A stretch of 64,000 nt of DNA from Flavobacteriales bacterium (GTDB lineage: Bacteria; Bacteroidota; Bacteroidia; Flavobacteriales; JASBRU01). Under the pieces are notes generated by a model. It was not told where the DNA came from. It saw only the letters and a program-made list of their open reading frames with translations, and made no database searches. Position 1 is the stretch's first letter. Each line of letters opens with the position of its first letter. Location: contig JASBRU010000008.1 of assembly GCA_030149285.1 (NCBI GenBank), positions 1 through 64,000 on the forward strand, written 5' to 3'. The position numbers were made by a program, and so were the translations under genes. Positions 51,954 to 59,130 of the stretch are shown here, piece by piece.

Positions 51954-54320
51954 ATGAATAAACCAGTGAAAAAACTAAAAGAGCAATCGGGTAAACTAGG
52001 CAAAGCTTGGGGAGATTGGGTTGTAAAAAACAAATGGCTAGCCTTGGGCTTAAGCCTATTGTTTGTGGGTACTTTTTTTATGGGGATGCCCAAAGTAGGC
52101 TTTGATGGCGACTATCACTCTTTCTTTAAGAAAGATTATGAGCCAATGCTTGCTTTTGATGCCTTACAAAGAAAGTATACCAAAGATGATAACGTACTAA
52201 TCGTTATCGAATCTAAAGACGGTAAGATGTTTACCAAAGAAACATTGGCCGCTATAGAAGAACTAACAGACTCTGCATGGCAAATGATACCTTACAATAC
52301 TAGGGTAGATGCTATTACTAACTTTCAGCATACCTATGCTGAAGGGGATGATTTGTATGTAGAGGATTTGGTAGAAGATGCTGAAGGAAAATCGGAGGCA
52401 GAAATAGCCAAGATTAAAAAAATAGCACTGAATAAACCTTTATTAGTAGACAGACTTTTAAATGAGTCTGGTTCGGTGTCGGCATTAAATATTACGGTAC
52501 AGTTACCGGGTATTAATCCCACAACAGAGATGCCGGAAATTGTAGCGGCAGTAAGAGGTTTAACCACTCGTTTTGAGGAGCGACACCCGGAGCTGACAAC
52601 ACATTTATCGGGCATGGTAATGTTAAATGGTGCTTTCTTTGAAGCCACCCAGGGCGATATGAGTTTAATGATGATGATGTTTTTGGCCATTATTGTAATG
52701 CTCTTGTTTGCCAGTAGAACTATTGCCGGAACCTTTGCAACCTTAATAGTAATACTGTTTTCTATAATAGTGGCAATGGGCTTCTCGGGCTTGGCAGGTA
52801 TTAAGTTAACACCGCCATCTGGTTCTGCCCCCGTAATTGTAATGACATTGGCGGTAGCAGATAGTGTGCATATACTGATAACTATTGTGCAGTATATGCG
52901 TAGAGGGATGAGCAAGAAAGAAGCAATTTCAGAAAGTTTACGTGTAAACTTTATGCCGGTATTTATTACCAGTTTAACAACGGTAATAGGTTTCTTATCT
53001 ATGAATACCAGCGAAGTGCCTCCTTTCCATGACTTAGGAAACATTACTTCTGTGGGTATGACGGCGGCCTTTATATTCTCAATAACCACATTACCTGCAT
53101 TGTTGGCTATACTGCCAATGCGCGTAAAAGTAAAAGAAGAGAAAGAAGGTAAAAGCGGAAAAATATTTGCTCAAATAGCTGAATTTGTAATTGCAAAACG
53201 CAGACAAGTGTTGGTAGCATCAGCAGCAATTGTAATCGGTTTTACAGTACTTTCTTTACGTAATAATTTGAATGATGAGTTTTTGAAATACTTTGATGAA
53301 TCAGTTGAATTCCGTTCATCTACAGATTTTATCAGCGATAATTTAACAGGTATTTACAATGTAGAGTACTCATTAAATTCTGGCGAAGCAGGAGGTATTA
53401 ATAACCCAGAGTATTTGCAAAACTTAGTGAAGTTTGAGCAATGGCTGTTAGAGCAAGAAGAGGTAATACATGTAAACTCTTACGTTGAGGTCGCTCGTCA
53501 GGTAAATCAATCTATGCATGGCGATAGTGCCCAGTATTATAGAATACCAACTGATAGAGAAGCAGCTGCACAGTACCTGCTTTTATATGAAATGTCATTG
53601 CCGTTTGGTTTGGACTTGAATAACCAGATTAACGTTGACAAGTCTGAAAGTAGAATGATTGTAACCATTCATAACCTTACCTCTAATGAGATGATTGCTT
53701 TTGCTGAAAAGTCTGAAGCTTGGTTAAAAGAGAACACACCTGATTACATGCATACTGCGGGTATTAGCCCAACCATGATGTTTGCTTACTTAGGGATAGC
53801 ACAAATTTTAAGTATGATATCGGGTACAGCCCTAGCTTTAATACTTATATCAATAGTGCTAATGTTTGCCTTAAAGAATACCAAGTTTGGCCTCCTTAGT
53901 TTAATACCAAATATAGCCCCTGTAATTGTCGGCTTTGGTATATGGGCATTGCTAGATGGGGTAATAAATGTAGGCTTGGCGGTAGTGTTTGGTATGACCC
54001 TAGGTATTATTGTAGATGATACTGTGCATTTTATGTCTAAATACTTGCGTGCACGTAGAGACCAAAATGCAAGCCCGGAAGATGCTGTACGATATGCGTT
54101 TTCTACTGTAGGTAGAGCCTTATTGGTAACCTCATTGGTACTGGTAGTTGGTTTTACCATCTTATCTACATCAAGTTTTAAAATGAACTCAGGTATGGCG
54201 CAAATAACAGGTATCATCATTGTTGCGGCCTTAGTAATAGACTTTTTAATGTTACCGGCATTGTTAATTGCCTTAGACAAGAAAAAAGCAGACCCTGAAG
54301 AATTAGTAATCGAAGAATAA
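51954..54320 (+). CDS. MMPL/RND-superfamily exporter
   Basis: A 788-residue inner-membrane transporter with about 12 transmembrane segments in two repeats, of the MMPL/HpnN type rather than AcrB type. TM1 (A-L-G-L-S-L-L-F-V-G-T-F-F-M) is followed by an extracytoplasmic loop. TM4 carries L-A-V-A-D-S-V-H-I, and the matching TM10 G-I-I-V-D-D-T-V-H-F-M; these acidic residues are the proton-relay positions of the family. Members export lipids, hopanoids or other hydrophobic molecules. The genes that follow encode a LolA-like periplasmic protein (26-base gap) and an outer-membrane barrel, which together suggest a lipid path from inner membrane to outer membrane. Confidence 0.88.
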   Translation: MNKPVKKLKEQSGKLGKAWGDWVVKNKWLALGLSLLFVGTFFMGMPKVGFDGDYHSFFKKDYEPMLAFDALQRKYTKDDNVLIVIESKDGKMFTKETLAAIEELTDSAWQMIPYNTRVDAITNFQHTYAEGDDLYVEDLVEDAEGKSEAEIAKIKKIALNKPLLVDRLLNESGSVSALNITVQLPGINPTTEMPEIVAAVRGLTTRFEERHPELTTHLSGMVMLNGAFFEATQGDMSLMMMMFLAIIVMLLFASRTIAGTFATLIVILFSIIVAMGFSGLAGIKLTPPSGSAPVIVMTLAVADSVHILITIVQYMRRGMSKKEAISESLRVNFMPVFITSLTTVIGFLSMNTSEVPPFHDLGNITSVGMTAAFIFSITTLPALLAILPMRVKVKEEKEGKSGKIFAQIAEFVIAKRRQVLVASAAIVIGFTVLSLRNNLNDEFLKYFDESVEFRSSTDFISDNLTGIYNVEYSLNSGEAGGINNPEYLQNLVKFEQWLLEQEEVIHVNSYVEVARQVNQSMHGDSAQYYRIPTDREAAAQYLLLYEMSLPFGLDLNNQINVDKSESRMIVTIHNLTSNEMIAFAEKSEAWLKENTPDYMHTAGISPTMMFAYLGIAQILSMISGTALALILISIVLMFALKNTKFGLLSLIPNIAPVIVGFGIWALLDGVINVGLAVVFGMTLGIIVDDTVHFMSKYLRARRDQNASPEDAVRYAFSTVGRALLVTSLVLVVGFTILSTSSFKMNSGMAQITGIIIVAALVIDFLMLPALLIALDKKKADPEELVIEE

Positions 54321-54346
54321 AAATCAAAGAAAAAATAAAAATTGAA

Positions 54347-55135
54347 ATGAAAAAGTTATTTGTATTTACCGGACTATTAGTAGCATCTATGGGTGCTGCT
54401 TATGCCCAATCTCCTGAGCAAAAAGGCTTAGAGGTTGCTAAAGCTGCAGACAAAGCCGATGTAGGTTTTGAAAGCTCTGAAGTAACACTAAAAATGATTT
54501 TAACCAATAAGCAAAAGCAGCGTAGTGAGCGTTTTATGGAAAATAAAACATTAGAGCTTACGGCTGATGGTGATAAGTCATTAATTGTATTTAAAAGCCC
54601 AAAAGATGTAGAGGGTACCTCTACGCTAACCTTTACTCATAAAGAAGGTTCTGATGATCAATGGTTGTTTTTACCGGCTTTAAAAAGAGTAAAAAGAATT
54701 TCTTCTAACAACAAATCGGGCCCGTTTATGGGTAGTGAGTTTGCTTATGAAGACTTATCATCACAAGAAGTAGAAAAGTATACCTACAAGTATGTAAAGG
54801 AAGAAGTGATAGATGGCGATAAAATGGCTGTTGTAGAGCAATATCCTACCGATGAAAAATCGGGGTACACAAAGCGTGTTGTGTGGTACAACCTTAGCAA
54901 GGGGTATAGATTAGAAAAAGTAGATTTCTATGATCGTAAAGGAGCTTTATTAAAGACGCTTTCTTACAATAAGTACAAAAAATATGCTGGTAAACACTGG
55001 CGTGCCGGCGAAATGCAAATGGTAAACCATCAAACCGGAAAAGAGACACAGTTGCTTTTCCAAGACTATAAGTTTAAAACTGGTTTAACAGACGAAGATT
55101 TTACACAAAACAGCTTAAAAAGAGCGGGTAGATAA
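54347..55135 (+). CDS. LolA-like outer membrane lipoprotein-sorting protein
   Basis: A 262-residue periplasmic protein of the COG2834 type. A signal peptide (M-K-K-L-F-V-F-T-G-L-L-V-A-S-M-G-A-A-Y-A-Q) is followed by strands containing S-L-I-V-F-K-S-P-K-D-V-E-G-T-S-T-L and L-F-L-P-A-L-K-R-V-K-R-I-S-S. The segment G-P-F-M-G-S-E-F-A-Y-E-D-L is strongly conserved in MMPL-associated LolA-like proteins and absent from classical LolA. It probably binds a hydrophobic ligand in a half-barrel. It sits between the MMPL exporter and the barrel gene (2-base gap), consistent with shuttling cargo across the periplasm. Confidence 0.85.
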   Translation: MKKLFVFTGLLVASMGAAYAQSPEQKGLEVAKAADKADVGFESSEVTLKMILTNKQKQRSERFMENKTLELTADGDKSLIVFKSPKDVEGTSTLTFTHKEGSDDQWLFLPALKRVKRISSNNKSGPFMGSEFAYEDLSSQEVEKYTYKYVKEEVIDGDKMAVVEQYPTDEKSGYTKRVVWYNLSKGYRLEKVDFYDRKGALLKTLSYNKYKKYAGKHWRAGEMQMVNHQTGKETQLLFQDYKFKTGLTDEDFTQNSLKRAGR

Positions 55136-55137
55136 TA

Positions 55138-56376
55138 ATGAACATGGTTAATTACGCAAGGCTGCGAAAGTATATAGTAGCAGCCTTTTTTACGCTTTTG
55201 GCTACTGTGGTTTATGCCCAGGATGATGCTTCTGCAAAAAAATACACTACAGATTTTTCTTTAGAGGTAAGCGCAGAAGATAGGTTATACTTATTTAACC
55301 CCTTATATAATGGGCAAGAACGTAACTATCTTTCTATTGCTGTACAGCCCGAATATTTGATAGAATCTAAGAGTGGTAAGCACTCCTTTAAGATAAACTT
55401 ATTTGGTAGGCTAGATCAGTATGATGAAAACAGAACACATGCCGATGTAAGAGAACTGTACTACCAATACGTAGCTTCTAAATGGGAGTTTAGTGTTGGT
55501 CTTAAAAAAGTGTATTGGGGCGTTACAGAAGCTATCCATTTGGTTGATATTATTAATCAAACAGACCAAGTAGAGAGTTTTGATGGCGAGCAAAAATTGG
55601 GGCAACCAATGGCGCACTTCTCTTACCTCTCAAATATTGGAACCTTCGATTTGTTTTACCTGCCTTATGCACGTAAACGTCAGTTTCCGGGTAAAAACGG
55701 AAGATTGAGGTTTCCGGCTTTAAACGGACATATTGTTGAGAGAGATGATTTTGAAGTTGATAGTGATATTGAAGAATTTCACCCTAGTGCAGCCATTCGT
55801 TGGTCGCACTATTTTGGGCCTGTTGATATAGGGGTTTCTAATTTCTATGGAGTGGGGAGGGAACCTCTATTCACAGGTTTGGGTACAGCCAACCCAAGTT
55901 TCTTTTATCCTATTATCAATCAAACCGGTTTTGATATCCAAGCCACTACCGGGGCTTTTTTATGGAAGCTAGAGTCTATTTACCGTTATGCCAAGCAGCA
56001 AGATTTTACTGCCTTGGCTGTAGGTGCAGAGTATACGTTTAGCAATATAAAAAACAAGGGTATTGATGTTGGTGTGATTGCAGAATACATGTATGATGAG
56101 CGAGGCGATTTAGCTATTAGCAATATGGATAATGATGTATTTATGGGTGCCAGATTGGCTTTTAATGATGTGCAGAGCACAGAGTTTTTGGCCGGAGCAA
56201 TTGTAGATATTGATAAGAGTACCACTTTTTATAGTGTAGAGGCAAGCAGACGTTTGTGGAACTCTTGGAAGGTTGAGGTAGAAGCTCGCTTTTTCCAAGA
56301 TGTATCTACCAGAGACTTTGCCTACTTTTTTAGAGACGATGACTTTGTTCAACTCAAACTGAGTAAGTTCTTCTAA
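55138..56376 (+). CDS. Outer membrane porin-like barrel of the MMPL cassette
   Basis: A 412-residue protein with an N-terminal signal (Y-I-V-A-A-F-F-T-L-L-A-T-V-V-Y-A-Q). Amphipathic strands follow, with charged turns such as S-A-E-D-R-L-Y-L, L-Y-Y-Q-Y-V-A-S-K-W, V-G-L-K-K-V-Y-W-G-V and T-D-Q-V-E-S. It ends F-V-Q-L-K-L-S-K-F-F with the terminal Phe expected for a BAM substrate. It resembles the DUF1302/porin-like proteins often found with MMPL and LolA-like genes. It is the last gene of the cassette and is followed by a long hairpin. Confidence 0.75.
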   Translation: MNMVNYARLRKYIVAAFFTLLATVVYAQDDASAKKYTTDFSLEVSAEDRLYLFNPLYNGQERNYLSIAVQPEYLIESKSGKHSFKINLFGRLDQYDENRTHADVRELYYQYVASKWEFSVGLKKVYWGVTEAIHLVDIINQTDQVESFDGEQKLGQPMAHFSYLSNIGTFDLFYLPYARKRQFPGKNGRLRFPALNGHIVERDDFEVDSDIEEFHPSAAIRWSHYFGPVDIGVSNFYGVGREPLFTGLGTANPSFFYPIINQTGFDIQATTGAFLWKLESIYRYAKQQDFTALAVGAEYTFSNIKNKGIDVGVIAEYMYDERGDLAISNMDNDVFMGARLAFNDVQSTEFLAGAIVDIDKSTTFYSVEASRRLWNSWKVEVEARFFQDVSTRDFAYFFRDDDFVQLKLSKFF

Positions 56377-56411
56377 TAAGATATTTAAGAGTCTTTTTGT
56401 TTAGTTTCAGT

Positions 56412-56449
56412 GCTGGGGCTCTAATCATTTATTTGGTTAGGGCCCCAGC
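56412..56449 (+). terminator. Hairpin terminator of the MMPL cassette
   Basis: 13-bp stem with one G-U pair, 56412-56424 with 56437-56449, 12-base loop; only a short T run follows. Confidence 0.65.
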
Positions 56450-56484
56450 CAGTTTTAAAGGATTCTTAAAAAATATTTGTATAG

Positions 56485-56508
56485 TTAGGATTACTTACTA
56501 TATATTTG
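56485..56508 (+). promoter_or_regulatory. Promoter and operator of the mini-thioredoxin gene
   Basis: The 16-base element TTAGGATTACTTACTA (56485-56500) directly abuts the -7 box TATATTTG (56501-56508). The same 16 bases occur in reverse at 56831-56846 before the marR-like gene. Confidence 0.65.
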
Positions 56509-56537
56509 CATCAGTATTAATTTAATTGTTATTTGAT

Positions 56538-56777
56538 ATGCAAAAAGTAACTTTTTATCATGCCGGCTGTAACGTATGTGTGGCAGCAGAGCAACAAGTA
56601 CTCAACTTAGTTGATGAGAACAAATTTGAATTGGACATTGTACACTTCGCAGATCAACCCAACAGAATTGCTGAGGCTGAAGAGTTGGGTGTAAAATCGG
56701 TTCCGGCTTTGGTTATTAATAACCAAGTATTGCACATAAACTTTGGTGCAAGTATGGCAGATGTTAAAGCCGGCTAA
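56538..56777 (+). CDS. Small thioredoxin-like protein
   Basis: A 79-residue redox protein, start at ATG 56538 (M-Q-K-V-T-F-Y-H-A-G-C). Short glutaredoxin/thioredoxin fold with the active-site motif Cys11-x-x-Cys14 (C-N-V-C) and the cis-proline at residue 56 (S-V-P-A-L), which are the two hallmarks of the fold. It is smaller than classical thioredoxin and close in size to glutaredoxins or the mini-thioredoxins linked to thiol sensing. The 16-base operator at its promoter is shared with the downstream Cys-rich MarR gene, so it is probably controlled by that regulator. A hairpin (56791-56825) follows. Confidence 0.8.
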   Translation: MQKVTFYHAGCNVCVAAEQQVLNLVDENKFELDIVHFADQPNRIAEAEELGVKSVPALVINNQVLHINFGASMADVKAG

Positions 56778-56790
56778 TTTTTTATTGTAA

Positions 56791-56825
56791 ATAGTTAGGA
56801 ATACTAATTTTGTGTTCCTAGCTAT
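56791..56825 (+). terminator. Hairpin downstream of the thioredoxin gene
   Basis: 11-bp stem with one wobble, ATAGTTAGGAA with TTCCTAGCTAT, 13-base loop; weak T tract. It includes a TTAGGA-type half of the nearby operator, so it may be both terminator and regulator site. Confidence 0.45.
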
Positions 56826-56830
56826 TTATT

Positions 56831-56861
56831 TAGTAAGTAATCCTAAACTTATGTATATTTG
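56831..56861 (+). promoter_or_regulatory. Promoter and operator of the Cys-tailed marR gene
   Basis: TAGTAAGTAATCCTAA (56831-56846), the exact reverse complement of the site at 56485-56500, followed by -7 box TATATTTG (56854-56861), 17 bases before the ATG. Confidence 0.65.
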
Positions 56862-56878
56862 AGTGTAAATCTCAGTAT

Positions 56879-57499
56879 ATGGCAAGCAATAAAAAATCAG
56901 TATTCAGTACAGAAAAACAACTAACAGATATAGACAGTAAGTTGGTAGTATCTCTAGAAAAGATGAGTGAAGTGTTTAGGGTACTCCTATGGGATAAAGC
57001 CAAAGAGCATGGTTTAAGTCCAATTCAAACTCAGTTCATCATTTTTATAGATACACATGAGCAAGAACTTTGCAAGGTAAATTACTTGGCTCAGGAGTTT
57101 AATATGACCAAAGCTACCGTAAGTGAATCTGTAAAAACACTCTTAAAGAAAAACCTGATTGCAAAAGAGCTAGACCCGAATGATGCGCGTAGCTCATCAA
57201 TAAGTCTAACGAATAAAGGCAAGGTACTTGCAGAACAACTATCAGACTTTGTGAGCCCATTATACAAGTTAGTATCTGATATAGATGATCAGCAAAAACT
57301 GATTTTACAGAAAACAATTTTAGAACTCATCTATCAGCTAAATAAACAACAACTGATACAAACGGCACGTATGTGCTATACCTGTAAGCATTATGCAGGA
57401 GACAGAAAAAGTATACATTTTTGTAAACTCTTAAACCTGCAATTAAGTGAAAGTACCCTGAGAATAGACTGTGATGAACATGTAACTAAAGCCTCATGA
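56879..57499 (+). CDS. MarR-family regulator with C-terminal four-cysteine tail
   Basis: A 206-residue protein. Residues 25-160 form a MarR winged helix (L-A-Q-E-F-N-M-T-K-A-T-V-S-E-S-V recognition helix, then L-D-P-N-D-A-R-S-S-S-I-S-L-T wing and a long dimer helix). The tail after residue 160 is extra for MarR proteins and carries Cys166, Cys169, Cys182 and Cys198 in C-x2-C-x12-C-x15-C, the kind of spacing that can hold zinc or an iron-sulfur cluster. A fifth Cys (65) is in the DNA-binding half. The stop overlaps the amidotransferase start by 4 bases. The operator shared with the thioredoxin gene points to a redox or metal-sensing role; this is inference. Confidence 0.85.
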   Translation: MASNKKSVFSTEKQLTDIDSKLVVSLEKMSEVFRVLLWDKAKEHGLSPIQTQFIIFIDTHEQELCKVNYLAQEFNMTKATVSESVKTLLKKNLIAKELDPNDARSSSISLTNKGKVLAEQLSDFVSPLYKLVSDIDDQQKLILQKTILELIYQLNKQQLIQTARMCYTCKHYAGDRKSIHFCKLLNLQLSESTLRIDCDEHVTKAS

Positions 57500-58179
57500 A
57501 ATTAATTTGCCTATTACACCATGATACTGAAATGCCTGCAGCAATAGAAAACTGGGTTGCAGAAAGAAATTACCAAATGACCAATGTGTTTTTACACAAA
57601 GCAGGCGAACTACCTACATTTGATAGTTTTGATGGGATGATAATAATGGGCGGGCCAATGAGTGTGTATGAAGAAGATAAATACCCATGGTTAAAAGGAG
57701 AAAAGCAATATATAAAACAAGCCATAGATGCCAACAAATGGGTGCTGGGAGTTTGTTTGGGTTCACAGTTAATGGCCAATGCATTGGGGGCAAAAGTATA
57801 CCCCAATGAGCATATAGAGATTGGTTGGTTACCCATAGAAATTAGTAAGGAAGTAAAAGGCTCAACATTCAAGGGCTTTCCGGATAAGTTTACAACTTTT
57901 CATTGGCATGGTGATACTTATGATATCCCTGATGGGGCGGTTCATTTAGCAAAATCAGACTCATGCTTAAACCAAGGTTTTGTATATGGTAAAAGAGTTG
58001 TAGCTGTACAGTTTCACCTAGAAGCAAATGCAGAAGTAATGAAACATGTTGTAGCTAGTGTACTAGCAGATAAACCGGAAGGAAAGTATGTGCAAAATAT
58101 TGCAGAGCTTGAGCAAGGTTTGGTAAACTTTAGTCAAGAAAGATTGAATACCTTTTTAGATAACTGGCTAGCTAATTAA
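57496..58179 (+). CDS. Class I glutamine amidotransferase-like protein
   Basis: A 227-residue GATase1 protein, of the stand-alone GuaA-N-like kind. The catalytic triad is complete: Cys87 in L-G-V-C-L-G-S-Q, His174 and Glu176 in Q-F-H-L-E. The oxyanion-hole region reads I-I-M-G-G-P-M-S-V-Y-E-E. No synthetase domain is attached or adjacent, so its amide acceptor is unknown; some relatives act as gamma-glutamyl peptidases. Translational overlap with the Cys-tailed MarR gene (ATGA) ties it to the same regulon. It overlaps the convergent YdeI-like gene by 4 bases. Confidence 0.88.
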   Translation: MKLICLLHHDTEMPAAIENWVAERNYQMTNVFLHKAGELPTFDSFDGMIIMGGPMSVYEEDKYPWLKGEKQYIKQAIDANKWVLGVCLGSQLMANALGAKVYPNEHIEIGWLPIEISKEVKGSTFKGFPDKFTTFHWHGDTYDIPDGAVHLAKSDSCLNQGFVYGKRVVAVQFHLEANAEVMKHVVASVLADKPEGKYVQNIAELEQGLVNFSQERLNTFLDNWLAN

Positions 58180-58766
58180 TTTCTGCGTAGCGGTTTTACT
58201 TTTAAACCATTTGCCGAATCTTCTATTAAACTATCAAGCCTTCTTAGTTTGGTAGCCTCTTGCTTGGCGGAGATAACCCACCAAATAGCCGGTTTTTTAT
58301 ACGAGGGTACTTGAGCCTCAAAAAACTCCCATGCTTTTTTATTTGCCTTTAGCTTATTTAGGAATTCATCAGGTAATTGTGGGTTTTTAGGTTGGCTATA
58401 GGCATGTATCTGTGCACTGTTGTCTTTCTTTTTAGCATAAGCAGCTATGCCGGCAGGCTGCATAAGTCCGGCTTTTTTCAGTTCAGCAATTTTTTTGATG
58501 TTCGTAGGGCTCCATATACTATCAGGTCGGCGAGGGGTAAAGCGTATGCAATAGCTTTTTTCATCTACTTTGCGTCTAATACCATCTATCCAACCATAAC
58601 ACAGTGCCTGATCTACCGATTGTGGCCAATCGATACTAGGTATACCCGTACCTTTTTTGTAGTAGCCAACAATTAGCTCCTCTTTTTTATCATGGTTTTT
58701 GTCTAACCATTCCCTAAAATCTTCTGGGGTGGCAAAATAGGTGACGTCTAGTTTTTTATCGGGCAT
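58176..58766 (-). CDS. YdeI/OmpD-associated family protein
   Basis: About 196 residues from ATG 58766 (M-P-D-K-K-L-D-V-T-Y-F); a longer in-frame start at 58841 is possible but adds a lysine-rich stretch without family match. The body shows F-R-E-W-L-D-K-N-H, V-G-Y-Y-K-K-G-T-G, the strong W-P-Q-S-V-D-Q-A-L-C-Y-G-W-I-D-G-I-R-R motif split by helices, R-F-T-P-R-R-P-D-S-I-W-S and the C-terminal A-x-R-R-L-D-S-L-I. These mark the YdeI/DUF1905-related OmdA family, some of whose members affect sensitivity to bacteriocins and antimicrobial peptides. It is convergent with the amidotransferase gene. Confidence 0.85.
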   Translation of the reverse strand: MPDKKLDVTYFATPEDFREWLDKNHDKKEELIVGYYKKGTGIPSIDWPQSVDQALCYGWIDGIRRKVDEKSYCIRFTPRRPDSIWSPTNIKKIAELKKAGLMQPAGIAAYAKKKDNSAQIHAYSQPKNPQLPDEFLNKLKANKKAWEFFEAQVPSYKKPAIWWVISAKQEATKLRRLDSLIEDSANGLKVKPLRRN

Positions 58767-59130
58767 TTCAATTTTGTTTGAGCCGAAAAGATAAAAAATT
58801 CTCTCACTCTTTTCTTTTTGCGCAATTTTTCTTTTCTCCAAAACACAAAATTTATGAGAAGCCCGAATTTAATTATGTTAAATATTGGAAAACGCTACTA
58901 ATTTTATAAATAGCTAAAAATCAATAAAATGAATAAAAAATTTAGACCCTGCCGAGACACTCCTGAGACCCTGCCGAGGGTCTCCCCAGGGTCTGAAAAA
59001 GAAAAAGAAAATAAAAAAGAAGAAAGGGGGTATGGGGAAAAACGCAGCCTCTAAAATTGTACTTGTTTATGGACACATTGCTCACAAAGAATAGAACAAT
59101 TTGCAGGTGCTAGCAAATCCGTTCTTTTAT
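58767..59130. other. Intergenic region with a GC-rich nested repeat
   Basis: Some 360 bases between the YdeI-like ATG and the sensor kinase stop. It contains the nested repeat at 58944-58994 (separate entry) and a purine-rich A/G tract (about 58995-59040). A TATCTTTT box near 58790-58797 on the minus strand may serve the YdeI-like gene. No larger gene is visible. Confidence 0.5.
58944..58994. repeat. Nested GC-rich repeat with hairpins
   Basis: Two direct copies of AGACCCTGCCGAG (58944-58956 and 58966-58978), 22 bases apart. The second copy starts a hairpin GAGACCCT/AGGGTCTC (58965-58972 with 58977-58984). The outer AGACCCTG (58944-58951) pairs with CAGGGTCT (58987-58994). This can fold as nested hairpins or a cruciform and is much more GC-rich than its surroundings. 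It resembles a dispersed REP-type element, but I cannot count other copies beyond the window. Confidence 0.7.

Noticed and set aside
58929-59054. 41-codon plus-strand reading frame across the GC-rich nested repeat
   Set aside because: It reads straight through both repeat copies and the A/G tract, giving a low-complexity Lys/Glu tail. No promoter or family match; most likely chance.
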